64,000 nt of DNA from Uliginosibacterium flavum (GCF_040566545.1 NZ_JBEWZI010000010.1:1-64000); one strand, 5' to 3'. Positions 16,113-24,507 are shown, counted from the first letter of the stretch. Numbers and translations: made by a program. The notes: generated from the sequence alone by a model not told the origin.

Positions 16113-16350
16113 ATCCTAGAAACCGCAGTTGACCGCTTTGAATTGCTGGAAAACCCGCGTGGACACTAAGTTTCGTTCCTACGGTAGCCGGCGCCACTTG
16201 GGTGAGAGCGCTACGCGTCCGATTGAGCCGCGCTGCTGCACGCTGGCGGCGTTGCTTCTCCTTGCGGGCAAAGGCCCGCTGCGTCGGCGCGCCTTGCCAA
16301 CGCACCGCATCGCGACCCACTCGGGCGCGTCCAACTACGGTTTCTAGGAT
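16113..16350. repeat. 238-bp element with 19-bp terminal inverted repeats
   Basis: ATCCTAGAAACCGCAGTTG (16113-16131) and its near-perfect complement at 16332-16350 (18 of 19) bound the element. It starts 2 nt after the recR stop codon. The interior is GC-rich, includes a GCGGGC / GCCCGC hairpin, and has no gene. No target-site duplication is obvious. The shape suggests a MITE-like or other structured intergenic element. Confidence 0.8.
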
Positions 16351-16366
16351 ATTCAGAGGACAAGGG

Positions 16367-16999
16367 ATGAAACGTTTTGCGGCATTGCTTCTGCTGCTCT
16401 GCTCATGCGCAGCCTGGGCCGATGAGGCCAGTCATCGCCGGTTGGCCGAGGAGCTGATGGGGTTGACCCAGACCGAGGCGACGGTGCGCAACTGGCGCAA
16501 GCGTTTCGAGGCGCAGGCGCAGGAAATGGTTGAAGAGGCCGTGCAAGGGCGTCGTCCCGAGCAACTCAGTGATGCCCAGCGTCAGTCCGTGCGGCGTTTC
16601 TCCGAACACGGCGCCGAGGCACTGGATGCCGGCCTGAACTGGAATAAGTTGAAAGATCCTTTGGCGAAGCTGTACATGGATACTTTTACCGAGTCTGAAA
16701 CGCGCGAACTGGTGGTGTTCTACAAGACGGCGCTGGGGCAGAAAATGCTGCGCGGCCTGCCGGCCTTGTCAGAAGGCATCGCGAAAATCGTGCGTGCTCA
16801 GGTCGATGTGATGCGCCCGCAACTGCAGGGGATTTCGCAGGATTTTCAGGCGGAGTTTGCGCGGGCTGCGAGTGCGGCGCCAAGCGGCGCCAAACCGGCT
16901 GACAAGGTCTTCGACAAGCCGGCTGAAAAATCTTCAGGCAAAGTGCCTGCTGCTGCTGGCGCTTGCCGTAACGCCAAGACTGGTCAAGCCTGCGCTTGA
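16367..16999 (+). CDS. Exported DUF2059 domain protein
   Basis: 210-residue protein. A signal peptide (MKRFAALLLLLCSCAAWADE) is followed by a helical DUF2059 domain whose core is seen at DTFTESETRELVVFYKTALGQKML. The family is periplasmic and of unknown function. The last 40 residues are Lys/Ala/Pro-rich and contain two Cys (GACRNAKTGQACA) that could form a disulfide. AGAGGA lies 7 nt before the ATG. The gene begins 17 nt after the 238-bp element, so its promoter may lie inside that element. Confidence 0.82.
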   Translation: MKRFAALLLLLCSCAAWADEASHRRLAEELMGLTQTEATVRNWRKRFEAQAQEMVEEAVQGRRPEQLSDAQRQSVRRFSEHGAEALDAGLNWNKLKDPLAKLYMDTFTESETRELVVFYKTALGQKMLRGLPALSEGIAKIVRAQVDVMRPQLQGISQDFQAEFARAASAAPSGAKPADKVFDKPAEKSSGKVPAAAGACRNAKTGQACA

Positions 17000-17007
17000 G
17001 GTGGGCC

Positions 17008-17085
17008 CAAGAGCCGCGCGCACCCTTGCTCTGTGCGATGGCAGGCTGAAGAGGTCCGCTGGGTGGGGCTCTTCAGACATGCCTC
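17008..17085. repeat. Dispersed AGAGCCGC-family repeat after the DUF2059 gene
   Basis: AAGAGCCGC at the left and GGGGCTCTTCAGACATGCCT at the right form the inverted ends; CTGAAGAGGTCCGC lies between them. It starts 9 nt after the stop codon of the DUF2059 gene. Confidence 0.7.
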
Positions 17086-17095
17086 CGCCAAAAAC

Positions 17096-17132
17096 AAACG
17101 GCCCGCGCGGAAGCCTCCGGCAGGCCGTTTTC
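17096..17132. terminator. Bidirectional terminator between convergent genes
   Basis: Stem AAACGGCC / GGCCGTTT with a 19-nt GC-rich loop and T-runs on both sides. It lies between the DUF2059 gene and the minus-strand MaoC gene. Confidence 0.75.
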
Positions 17133-17148
17133 TTGCCCGAAGATGCGT

Positions 17149-17649
17149 TCAGGGTTGGATGCTGAAGGGCGTGCCGCCCAGCGAGACCGGCGGGACGGGC
17201 ATCTTCGGACGGCGGATTTTTTCGCTCGGCGCAATCACTTCGGCTTCGCCCTTTACGACGCCTTTGCCATCCTGATTGACGCATACGCAGTCAAAGATCA
17301 CGCGCTTCTTGTCGTCGAATTTTTCGCGGGCGGTGACCGTGACGGTGAGTTGGTCGCCGGGCTTGACCGGGCGGGTGAAGCGCAGGGTCTGGCCCATGTA
17401 GATGGTGCCGGGGCCAGGCAGGAGAACGCCGAGCACGGTGGACACCAGTGCGCCGCTGAAGATGCCGTGAGCAATCACGCCGCCGAACATCGAGGCGCCA
17501 GCGTATTCATGATCAAGGTGGGCCGGGTTGACGTCGCCCGAGAGTGCGGCGAAGAGCTGGATGTCGGCCTCGCTGATCGTGCGCGTCAGGCTGGCGGATT
17601 CGCCGATCTGGATTTCGGCGTAGGTGCGGTTTTCGATGAAGTCGGTCAT
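17149..17649 (-). CDS. MaoC-family (R)-specific enoyl-CoA hydratase-like protein
   Basis: 166-residue single hot-dog protein of the MaoC/PhaJ family. The hydratase-2 motif is present: DVNPAHLDHEYAGASMFGGVIAHG carries the catalytic Asp and His. Such enzymes hydrate trans-2-enoyl-CoA to (R)-3-hydroxyacyl-CoA, feeding polyhydroxyalkanoate synthesis or fatty-acid turnover. A GGAG motif precedes the ATG. The gene ends 88 nt before the fabI stop side and runs the same way, so it lies downstream of fabI and may share its transcript. The substrate is not known. Confidence 0.82.
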   Translation of the reverse strand: MTDFIENRTYAEIQIGESASLTRTISEADIQLFAALSGDVNPAHLDHEYAGASMFGGVIAHGIFSGALVSTVLGVLLPGPGTIYMGQTLRFTRPVKPGDQLTVTVTAREKFDDKKRVIFDCVCVNQDGKGVVKGEAEVIAPSEKIRRPKMPVPPVSLGGTPFSIQP

Positions 17650-17736
17650 TCAGAAACTCCTTGGAGGTGCCGTCAAAATGGAGCGAAGTGAAACGAAGCG
17701 GTTCTGGCAAGGCGCGTAACGACGCTCCGGCACTTC

Positions 17737-18501
17737 CTAGTCAATGATGTTGTAGCCGCCATCCACATGGATGGTGCCGCCGGTCAGTGAACGCGCGCCG
17801 TCGCTGACGAGATAGGCGCAGAGCGCGCCGACGTCGTCGATATCCACCAGTTTGTGCAGCGGGGCGCGGGCAGCCGAGGATTGCATCAGACTGTCGAAAT
17901 CCTTGATGCCCGAGGCGGCGCGGGTGGCCAGCGGGCCGGGTGAAATGGCATGCACGCGGATGCCTTTGGGGCCGAGTTCCGATGCGATGTAGCGCGTAGA
18001 GGCCTGCAGCGCGGCCTTGACCGGACCCATCATGCCGTAGTTGGCGACGACTTCATCGGCGCCGTGGTAGCTCATGGTTAGCAAGGTGCCGCCTTCGGTC
18101 ATCAGCGGCTCGGCCAGCTTGGCCATGCGCATGAAGGAGTGGCAGGAGATGTCCATGGCGCGGGAGAAACCTTCGCGCGAACAGTCGGTAACGCGGCCGT
18201 GCAGGTCTTCCTTCGGCGCGAAGGCGATGGAGTGCACGAGGAAGTCGAGGCGACCCCATTTTTGCTGGATGGCTTCGAACACGGCTTCAAGCTGGCCGGG
18301 AATTTCGACATCCAGCGGCAGGATCAGCGAAGCGCCGACATTTTCCGCTAGCGGGCGCACATAGCCTTCGGATTTGGCGTTGAGATAGGTGATGGCCAGA
18401 TCCGCGCCGCCTTGGTGGAAGGCCTTGGCGCAGCCATAGGCGATGCTGTGATCGTTGGCGACCCCGACGACGAGACCGCGCTTACCTTTCAGACTGAACA
18501 T
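17737..18501 (-). CDS. fabI: Enoyl-ACP reductase, FabI type
   Basis: 254-residue NADH-dependent reductase of the last step in the fatty-acid elongation cycle. It is an SDR with the FabI spacing: Y145, then Y155-x6-K162 (YHGADEVVANYGMMGPVK), and VVGVANDHSIAYG as the cofactor loop. SIAFAPKEDL and ISPGPLATRAASGI are family stretches. The start at 18501 has GAGAGG 7 nt upstream. The MaoC-like gene lies just downstream. Other SDR assignments are possible, but the Tyr-x6-Lys spacing favours FabI. Confidence 0.88.
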   Translation of the reverse strand: MFSLKGKRGLVVGVANDHSIAYGCAKAFHQGGADLAITYLNAKSEGYVRPLAENVGASLILPLDVEIPGQLEAVFEAIQQKWGRLDFLVHSIAFAPKEDLHGRVTDCSREGFSRAMDISCHSFMRMAKLAEPLMTEGGTLLTMSYHGADEVVANYGMMGPVKAALQASTRYIASELGPKGIRVHAISPGPLATRAASGIKDFDSLMQSSAARAPLHKLVDIDDVGALCAYLVSDGARSLTGGTIHVDGGYNIID

Positions 18502-18641
18502 GAAGAGCCTCTCTGTGGAAATGTGCGAGTGCAGCAAAGTCTAGGCGGAAACCCAGTCTTGCGCATCATGATCCTTCGGGCGCTTGATCTTGCTCAGTCG
18601 CGCGGCGTTTGTATCAAAAGGGATTATTTGATGATCGTGCT

Positions 18642-18684
18642 GCGCATCCGCCAAAAGGTGCTACCTGAGCTTTAGCGGATGCGC
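18642..18684. terminator. Hairpin after the HAD phosphatase gene
   Basis: Perfect 10-bp arms GCGCATCCGC / GCGGATGCGC (18642-18651, 18675-18684), 23 nt after the stop codon of the minus-strand HAD gene. No clear T-run, so a Rho-dependent end or RNA-stabilising role is as likely as intrinsic termination. Confidence 0.5.
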
Positions 18685-18707
18685 TGCAACATTTCTTGAG
18701 TGGGGTT

Positions 18708-19484
18708 TTATAAATTGGCCAGATCGATATCGCCGACGGTGTTGAAAACGTAGTCGGGCTTGTAGGGGAATTCGGTCATCAGTTCGGGCGTGGTGACGCC
18801 GGAGAGCACCAGAATGGTCTTCATACCGGCTTCCATGCCGCCGACGATGTCGGTATCCATGCGGTCGCCGATCATCACGCAGTCTTCAGGGTGGGCGCCG
18901 AGCTTGCGTGCGGCCAGCATCATCATCAGCGAATTGGGCTTGCCGACGATGTAGGGCTTCTTGCCGGTGGCGGCCGAAATAGCCGCGAGGATGGTGCCTG
19001 CAGCCGGCTCCAGGCCGCCTTCGACCGGGTCAATCATGTCCGGGTTGGTGCCGATGAATTTGGCGCCATGGTCAATAAAGCGTACGGCTTTTTTGAGTTG
19101 TTCGTAGCTCAGGGTCGAGCACTTGGCGACGACAACATAGTCCGGGTTGGATTCCGAGATCGAGAAGCCGACGTTGTAGAGCTCGCTCATCAGGCCGCCG
19201 CCGCCAACAACGTAAGCCGTGGCGTGCTGTTTCTGGTTTTGATTCTTCAGAAAGGTGGCGGTAGCCATGGCGGCAGTGATGAAGTTGCCTTCAGTCAGGC
19301 CGTCGATGCCGAGGCTGGCGAGCTTGAGCTTCAGATCCAGCGGGGTTTGCTCGGCGTTATTGGTCAGAAACAGGAAAGGGGTTTTCGAGTCGTGCAGGCG
19401 TTGCACGAAGTCCTTGGCGCCGGGCACGAGTTGCTTGCCGCGGTAGATGACGCCGTCCATGTCGGAAATGATGCCCTTGACCAT
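18708..19484 (-). CDS. HAD-superfamily phosphatase, NagD type (class IIA)
   Basis: 258-residue cytoplasmic phosphatase. The catalytic motif ISDMDGVIYRG carries D8 and D10. FLTNNAEQTP is motif II, KPNSLMMMLA carries the motif III Lys, and VMIGDRMDTDIVGG is motif IV. A large C2-type cap lies between motifs II and III, as in NagD, which hydrolyses nucleoside monophosphates. The physiological substrate cannot be told from sequence. It has its own intergenic region before petA and no obvious operon partner. Confidence 0.85.
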   Translation of the reverse strand: MVKGIISDMDGVIYRGKQLVPGAKDFVQRLHDSKTPFLFLTNNAEQTPLDLKLKLASLGIDGLTEGNFITAAMATATFLKNQNQKQHATAYVVGGGGLMSELYNVGFSISESNPDYVVVAKCSTLSYEQLKKAVRFIDHGAKFIGTNPDMIDPVEGGLEPAAGTILAAISAATGKKPYIVGKPNSLMMMLAARKLGAHPEDCVMIGDRMDTDIVGGMEAGMKTILVLSGVTTPELMTEFPYKPDYVFNTVGDIDLANL

Positions 19485-19676
19485 GTTGATGTTCCTGTTT
19501 GCGATGAAAAATTGAATGCATCAAGTATGCCGCAGAATCGCCAAATCAGTCTTGCGGAGCCGGGAAGTGTCAAAAAAGAGCAGGTTTTGAGCTCTTCAGC
19601 TTATGCCTTAAGGGTTTCTGTTGTCTGAAGATTGGCTCAGGCAGGCCTTGTAGCGCCTTTCGTGGTCGCATGGGCT

Positions 19677-19705
19677 TTAATCCTTGGTGGCAAATTGGCT
19701 ATAAT
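19677..19705 (+). promoter_or_regulatory. Promoter of petABC
   Basis: TATAAT at 19700-19705 with TTTAAT at 19677-19682, 17 bp apart. Predicted start near 19712 gives a leader of about 30 nt before petA. Confidence 0.6.
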
Positions 19706-19741
19706 CGGCCAGCTTTGGATCACAATCACTCGGGGTTTGCA

Positions 19742-20377
19742 ATGAGCGATAACAAACAAGATGCATCCGGCGGAGAGTCGTGCTGTTCATGCAGTCTCGA
19801 TCCTTCACGCCGTGTTTTGCTGGCCGCGACGGCTGGCGTCGGTGCCGTAATTGGTGCCGGAGTGGCCGTGCCTTTCGTGACGAGTTTCATTGAGCCGTCC
19901 GAGCGCGCCAAGGCTGCCGGTGCACCGGTGGAGGCGGATCTGTCGAAGATCAAGCCGGGCGAGATGATTACCGTCGAATGGCAGGGCAAGCCGGTGTGGA
20001 TTCTGCGCCGCACGCCCGAGATGATTGCGGCTCTGCAGAAAAATGAAACGGCCCTGGCTGACCCAGCCTCCGAACGCGCCGAGCAGCCTGAGTACGTCAA
20101 GGGTGCGGGCCGGGCGATCAAGGATGAGTTTTTTGTTTGTCTTGGCGTGTGTACCCACTTGGGTTGTACGCCGAACTCCAAGTTCGTCCTGGGTGCCGAG
20201 AGCGGCATGGGCCAAGACTGGGCGGGCGGCTTCCTGTGTCCGTGTCACGGCTCGCAGTTCGACCTGGCCGGGCGCGTGTTCAAGAGCATGCCGGCGCCAA
20301 CGAATCTGAAGATTCCCAAGCATACCTATCTGAGCGACACACGCCTGTTGATCGGCAAAGATTCCGGAGAGGCCTGA
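19742..20377 (+). CDS. petA: Cytochrome bc1 Rieske iron-sulfur subunit
   Basis: 211-residue Rieske protein of ubiquinol-cytochrome c reductase. A Tat-type N-terminal anchor (SRRVLLAATAGVGAVIGAGVA) is followed by the [2Fe-2S] ligands C137, H139 and C142 (CTHLGC) and C166, C168 and H169 (CPCHGS). The protein moves electrons from quinol to cytochrome c1 on the periplasmic side. Four extra Cys near the N terminus (ESCCSCS, residues 12-18) precede the Tat signal and have no known role. It starts the petABC operon, 3 nt before petB. Confidence 0.96.
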   Translation: MSDNKQDASGGESCCSCSLDPSRRVLLAATAGVGAVIGAGVAVPFVTSFIEPSERAKAAGAPVEADLSKIKPGEMITVEWQGKPVWILRRTPEMIAALQKNETALADPASERAEQPEYVKGAGRAIKDEFFVCLGVCTHLGCTPNSKFVLGAESGMGQDWAGGFLCPCHGSQFDLAGRVFKSMPAPTNLKIPKHTYLSDTRLLIGKDSGEA

Positions 20378-20380
20378 ACG

Positions 20381-21871
20381 ATGAGCTACTGCAAGATTGT
20401 GACCGACAAGCTGCAACAGGTTCTGGGCTGGGTGGATGAGCGTTTTCCGCTGACCGCCAATTACAAGTCGCACCTGTCCGAGTATTACGCGCCGAAGAAT
20501 TTCAACTTCTGGTATTTCTTCGGTTCGCTGGCGCTGCTGGTGCTTGTGATTCAAATCGTTACCGGGATCTTCCTGGTGATGCACTACAAGCCGGATGCCT
20601 CGCTGAATGCTGCCGGGGTTCCGGTGGCTTTTGCCAGTGTGGAATACATCATGCGTGATGTGATGGGCGGCAAGTTCATCCGCTACATGCACTCGACGGG
20701 CGCTTCGATGTTCTTCATCGTGGTGTATCTGCACATGTTCCGGGGCATTATCTACGGCTCCTACCGCAAGCCACGCGAGCTGATCTGGCTGTTCGGCATG
20801 GGGATCTTCCTGTGTCTGATGGCCGAAGCCTTCTTCGGCTATCTCCTGCCCTGGGGCCAGATGTCCTTCTGGGGCGCACAGGTCATCGTGAATCTGTTCG
20901 AGGCGATTCCGGTGATTGGCCCGGATCTGTCGATCTTCATTCGTGGCGATTATGTAGTCTCTGATGCGACCCTGAACCGTTTCTTTGCTTTCCATGTGAT
21001 TGCCATTCCGCTGGTGCTGATTGGCCTGGTGGCGGCGCATCTGATCGCGCTGCATGAAGTCGGCTCGAACAACCCGGATGGCGTGGAAATCAAGAAGCAC
21101 AAGGACGCCAATGGCATCCCGCTGGATGGCATCCCGTTTCACCCTTACTACACCGTGAAGGATATCTTTGGCGTGTCGATCTTCCTGATCGTCTTCGCCA
21201 TCATCATCTTCTTCGCGCCAGAGGGCGGCGGCTACTTCCTGGAGTTCAACAACTTCTTCCCGGCCGATTCGTTGAAGACGCCCGCACATATCGCTCCGGT
21301 CTGGTACTTCACGCCTTTCTACTCGATGCTGCGCGCCACGACTTCGGACTTTCTGCCGGTGTTGTGGGCTTTCATCACCCTGGTGGCCGGCCTGACTTTC
21401 CGTGCAACGAGTTGCGTGTGGGTCAAACGGGCCTGTGTGCTGGCAGTGGTCGGCGTGTACTGGGGTTTCTTCGGTTTGACGGTGTTCGGCTTCACGCCGC
21501 CACCGATTGACCCGGTGATTCTGGGTGTGCACCTTGGTCGTGGCTTCGATGCCAAGTTCTGGGGTGTGGCAATGATGGGCGGCTCGGTGATGCTCTTCGG
21601 TCTGCTGCCCTGGCTGGATCAAAGCCCGGTCAAGTCAATCCGTTACAAGGGCGGGCTGTACAAGACGGCTCTCGCCTTGTTTGTACTGAGCTTCGTGTTG
21701 CTCGGCTTCCTGGGTACCAAGGCTCCGGGCTATGCCTTCTTCGGCTTGATCCCGGGAGGCCCGGTGGCGGCGGTGAGTACGATTCTGTATCTGGCTTTCT
21801 TCGGCCTGATGCCCTGGTATTCACGCATGGACAAGACCAAACCTGAACCGGAAAGGGTGACCTCGAAATGA
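20381..21871 (+). CDS. petB: Cytochrome bc1 cytochrome b subunit, long form
   Basis: 496-residue multi-pass subunit with heme-ligand His pairs in the four-helix core (HSTGASMFFIVVYLHMFRG, FFAFHVIAIPLVLIGLVAAHLIALHEVG) and the Qo motif, here seen as APEG. Between residues about 312 and 390, after YFTPFYSMLRATTS, an extra segment with two hydrophobic stretches precedes AKFWGVAMMGG. Betaproteobacterial cytochromes b carry an insertion here, but this one looks long. The C terminus adds two helices beyond the core. It overlaps petC by 4 nt. Confidence 0.96.
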   Translation: MSYCKIVTDKLQQVLGWVDERFPLTANYKSHLSEYYAPKNFNFWYFFGSLALLVLVIQIVTGIFLVMHYKPDASLNAAGVPVAFASVEYIMRDVMGGKFIRYMHSTGASMFFIVVYLHMFRGIIYGSYRKPRELIWLFGMGIFLCLMAEAFFGYLLPWGQMSFWGAQVIVNLFEAIPVIGPDLSIFIRGDYVVSDATLNRFFAFHVIAIPLVLIGLVAAHLIALHEVGSNNPDGVEIKKHKDANGIPLDGIPFHPYYTVKDIFGVSIFLIVFAIIIFFAPEGGGYFLEFNNFFPADSLKTPAHIAPVWYFTPFYSMLRATTSDFLPVLWAFITLVAGLTFRATSCVWVKRACVLAVVGVYWGFFGLTVFGFTPPPIDPVILGVHLGRGFDAKFWGVAMMGGSVMLFGLLPWLDQSPVKSIRYKGGLYKTALALFVLSFVLLGFLGTKAPGYAFFGLIPGGPVAAVSTILYLAFFGLMPWYSRMDKTKPEPERVTSK

Positions 21872-22626
21872 GTCTGCTCAACAAATTTCTGGCCGCTGCT
21901 GTGCTGGCGGTGACGATTACCGGAGCGCTGGCTGCGGGTGGTGTTGCGCTCGACAAGGCGCCGGTGCGTTTTGATGATGCTTCTCTGCAGCAGGGCGCCA
22001 AGCTTTTCGTCAATTACTGCCTGAATTGCCATAGTGCAAGCTCGGTGCGTTACAACACTTTGACCCAGATCGGTTTGTCCGAACAGCAGATCAAGGACAA
22101 TCTGATGTTTGCGGCGGACAAGACCGGCGAGCAGATGTTGTCGGCGATGCGCCAGGACGATGCGCGCAAGTGGTTTGGCGCGGCACCTCCGGATCTGTCG
22201 GTGATTGCGCGGGCACGTGCTTCGGAAGATGGCAGCGGCGCAGACTGGTTGTACACCTATCTGCGCAGTTTCTATCGTGACGATTCGCGTCCGACCGGCT
22301 GGAACAATGCAATCTTCCCGGGTGTCGGCATGCCTCACGCCTTGTGGACCCTGCAGGGCGAACAAGCTGCGAAGTTTGTCACCAAGGATGACGGGCACGG
22401 CAACCAGATCAAGCATCTGGAAGGCTTCGAACTGGTCAAGCCGGGGTCGCTGAAGCCGCAAGAATATGATGAGCAGGTCGCGAACCTGGTGTCCTTCCTT
22501 ACCTGGATGGGTGAGCCGGGACAGGAAACCCGCCGCAGCATGGGCTGGTTCGTACTGGCTCTTTTGAGTGTTTTCGCCGTTCTTTCCTGGTTGCTCAAGC
22601 GGGCATACTGGAAAGACGTGCATTGA
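21868..22626 (+). CDS. petC: Cytochrome c1 of the bc1 complex
   Basis: 252-residue membrane-anchored c-type cytochrome. A signal sequence ends near LAAGG, heme attaches covalently at CLNCH (C51-H55), and the Met ligand probably lies in the GVGMPHALW region. A C-terminal anchor helix (GWFVLALLSVFAVLSWLLKRAYW) holds it in the membrane. The ATG overlaps the petB stop (ATGA), so synthesis is coupled. It passes electrons from the Rieske centre to soluble cytochrome c. Confidence 0.96.
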   Translation: MSLLNKFLAAAVLAVTITGALAAGGVALDKAPVRFDDASLQQGAKLFVNYCLNCHSASSVRYNTLTQIGLSEQQIKDNLMFAADKTGEQMLSAMRQDDARKWFGAAPPDLSVIARARASEDGSGADWLYTYLRSFYRDDSRPTGWNNAIFPGVGMPHALWTLQGEQAAKFVTKDDGHGNQIKHLEGFELVKPGSLKPQEYDEQVANLVSFLTWMGEPGQETRRSMGWFVLALLSVFAVLSWLLKRAYWKDVH

Positions 22627-22728
22627 TCGGGTGTGAACCAAATGATGGTGTTGGCTGGTCGCGACAGCGACGCGCAGCAGGCGCGTCGGGTGGTTCGTGA
22701 CACTGAATATTCCTGGAGTAACTCTGCA

Positions 22729-23328
22729 ATGATGAATTTGTATTCCGGTACAACGGACCCCTTTAGCCACCGCTGCCGGATCGTGTTGTACGAAAAAGGC
22801 ATGGATTTCCAGGTGGTCGATGTCGATCTCTTCAACAAGCCTGAAGAAAATGCGGTCATCAACCCCTACGGCCGCGTGCCGGTGATGGTGGATCGCGATC
22901 TCGTCCTGTACGAATCGAACATTATCAACGAATACATTGATGAGCGTTTTCCGCACCCGCAGCTGATGCCGCCGGATCCGATCATGCGCGCCAAGGCCCG
23001 CCAGCTGCTGCATACGCTGGAACACGAGCTGTTTTCGCACATTGAAGCCCTGGAAAAGAACCAGAAGGCTGCTGCCGACAAGGCCCGCACAGCGGTGCGT
23101 GATCAGTTGCTGCAACTGGTGCCGCTGTTTGCCAAGCAGAAATACATGCTCGGCGACGAGTTTTCGATGCTGGACGTGGCCATCGCTCCGCTGCTGTGGC
23201 GTCTTGAGCACTACAACATCGAGCTGCCGAAGACGGCTGCGCCTTTGATGAAGTACGCCGAGCGGATCTTTACGCGTCAGGGCTTCATCGATGCCTTAAC
23301 CCCCTCCGAACGCGCCATGCGTCGGTAA
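22729..23328 (+). CDS. sspA: Stringent starvation protein A (GST-fold RNA polymerase-associated factor)
   Basis: 199-residue glutathione-S-transferase-fold protein. The N-terminal thioredoxin-like domain starts MMNLYSGTTDPFSHRCRIVLYEKG and includes the NPYGRVPVMVD and LYESNIINEYIDERFPHPQL stretches; an all-helical domain follows. SspA binds RNA polymerase and alters stress gene expression. The start at 22729 has GGAG 11 nt upstream; the open frame further up is not conserved. The petABC-sspA-sspB order is common in Betaproteobacteria. Confidence 0.92.
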   Translation: MMNLYSGTTDPFSHRCRIVLYEKGMDFQVVDVDLFNKPEENAVINPYGRVPVMVDRDLVLYESNIINEYIDERFPHPQLMPPDPIMRAKARQLLHTLEHELFSHIEALEKNQKAAADKARTAVRDQLLQLVPLFAKQKYMLGDEFSMLDVAIAPLLWRLEHYNIELPKTAAPLMKYAERIFTRQGFIDALTPSERAMRR

Positions 23329-23354
23329 ACACCCATCGGCCTACTGCGCGGGCC

Positions 23355-23419
23355 GATCTTGAGGCTGCGATGCTCTCCGTACTATTCGTACGTTTGCGCT
23401 TCTCGCCTCAAGCTCGATC
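23355..23419. repeat. Inverted repeat between sspA and sspB
   Basis: CTTGAGGC (23358-23365) and GCCTCAAG (23405-23412), flanked by GATC on both sides, around a loop with its own GTAC palindromes. Confidence 0.5.
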
Positions 23420-23432
23420 CCGCTCGCTACGG

Positions 23433-23460
23433 CCGCTGGGCGCTTCCCGAGCGGTTTTTT
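23433..23460 (+). terminator. Intrinsic terminator after sspA
   Basis: CCGCT / AGCGG stem with a 12-nt loop, followed by six T residues, 30 nt before the sspB ATG. Confidence 0.6.
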
Positions 23461-23488
23461 GGGAAGTAGAGATTCCAGATTGTTCTGA

Positions 23489-23935
23489 ATGACCCAAGCT
23501 ACCTCCACTAAGCCTTACCTGATTCGCGCGCTGCATGAGTGGTGCGTGGATAACAACTTCACGCCCTATATTTCGGTGCGGGTGGATGAGCGTACGCGGG
23601 TGCCGATGCAGCATGTGAGCAAGGGGCAGATCGTGCTGAATATTGCGCCGTATGCCACGGGCGGCTTGCAGATCAGTAACGACGAAATCACCTGTCAGGC
23701 CCGCTTCAGTGGCGTGGCGCAATCCCTGTATGTGCCGATTGCCAATGTGCTGGCGATTTATGCGCGCGAGAACGGGCAGGGCATGGCTTTTGAAGAGGGC
23801 GCCGTTGCCGGTTCCGGTATGGAGCTGGGCGGCATCAGTGCTGCAGATTCCGACGCCAGCCCGACAGATACGCCACCACCTGAACCCGAGACGCCTGCGC
23901 CCGCCAAGGGCTCGCACCTGCGCCGGATCAAGTAA
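23489..23935 (+). CDS. sspB: ClpXP specificity-enhancing factor SspB
   Basis: 148-residue adaptor that brings ssrA-tagged proteins to ClpXP. The folded domain (residues about 8-105) shows PYLIRALHEWCVDNNFTPYI, GQIVLNIAPYATGGLQI and VPIANVLAIYARENGQGM. It is followed by a Pro/Glu/Ala-rich flexible tail ending GSHLRRIK, which resembles the ClpX-docking C-terminal peptide (LRVVK type). No strong Shine-Dalgarno motif is visible. Confidence 0.92.
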   Translation: MTQATSTKPYLIRALHEWCVDNNFTPYISVRVDERTRVPMQHVSKGQIVLNIAPYATGGLQISNDEITCQARFSGVAQSLYVPIANVLAIYARENGQGMAFEEGAVAGSGMELGGISAADSDASPTDTPPPEPETPAPAKGSHLRRIK

Positions 23936-24182
23936 GTTTTCTTGCGGGTATGCCCGCACAGCCGCTCCCAATAAGCCTCTCCCGACACCCCCTCTGGAGA
24001 GTCGCTCTGCTGGCCGCTTCGCAGCCCTTAAGCGCTTATCTGCCGGCCCGTTTTTCGTAACAATTCGTGACCGATTCAAGCCGCTGAGTGTGAGCTAATG
24101 CCTTGTTTAGGCAAAGTATTTCGCCAGACCGTAGGCTGCCGCTGGCGGTCGGTGTATTGTTCGCGTTCGGTTAGGGTCTTTT
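23936..24182. other. Gene-free stretch after sspB
   Basis: Holds a perfect hairpin TGCGGG / CCCGCA at 23943-23958 just after the sspB stop codon, without a T-run. Nothing else could be assigned. Together with the next element it makes a gap of about 570 bp before the next gene. Confidence 0.5.
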
Positions 24183-24429
24183 GATATACATTCAGCGGTC
24201 GCACTCGCGGTGCTTTGGGTGCGGGGCAAGGCGTAGCGACGAAGGCAGGGCGGTTCCCTGTCGAGAAGCTGCAACGCAGCCCCGCGCCCAAAGCGCCCGA
24301 GCCCTGCGGGTTGAAGCGTATGGCTCGTGGCACTGCGTTGCGCTCCTTGTGTGGAGGACCACTCCACACTGTGTCGCACGCCTTGTTCCACAAGCCATAC
24401 GCTTCAACGCGATCCGTTGAATGTATGTC
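24183..24429. repeat. 247-bp cloverleaf-forming inverted-repeat element
   Basis: Terminal arms GATATACATTCAGCGG (24183-24198) and 24414-24429 match at 14 of 16. Two internal stems lie in tandem: 24212-24227 with 24279-24294 (15 of 16, GCTTTGGG core) and 24311-24325 with 24393-24407 (15 of 15, TTGAAGCGTATGGCT). Both fit inside the terminal stem, so a three-stem cloverleaf or cruciform is possible. It is close in size to the element at 16113-16350 but different in sequence. Confidence 0.85.
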
Positions 24430-24507
24430 AACAGACCCAATGAACACGGTGCCGCGAGAGCGCCGGGTTGGCATGCTTTTCGGGTTCGGACGCCAGTCCG
24501 GATTCGA

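Noticed and set aside
16113..16350. Insertion sequence remnant
   Set aside because: Terminal repeats are present but no transposase fragment or clear target duplication; kept only as a MITE-like element.
18708..19484. Haloacid dehalogenase or phosphoglycolate phosphatase
   Set aside because: Cap type and motif order fit NagD-like class IIA better; no exact substrate claimed.
19805..21622. 605-codon minus-strand ORF opposite petA-petB
   Set aside because: Antisense to well-conserved bc1 genes; His/Gln-rich composition typical of shadow frames.
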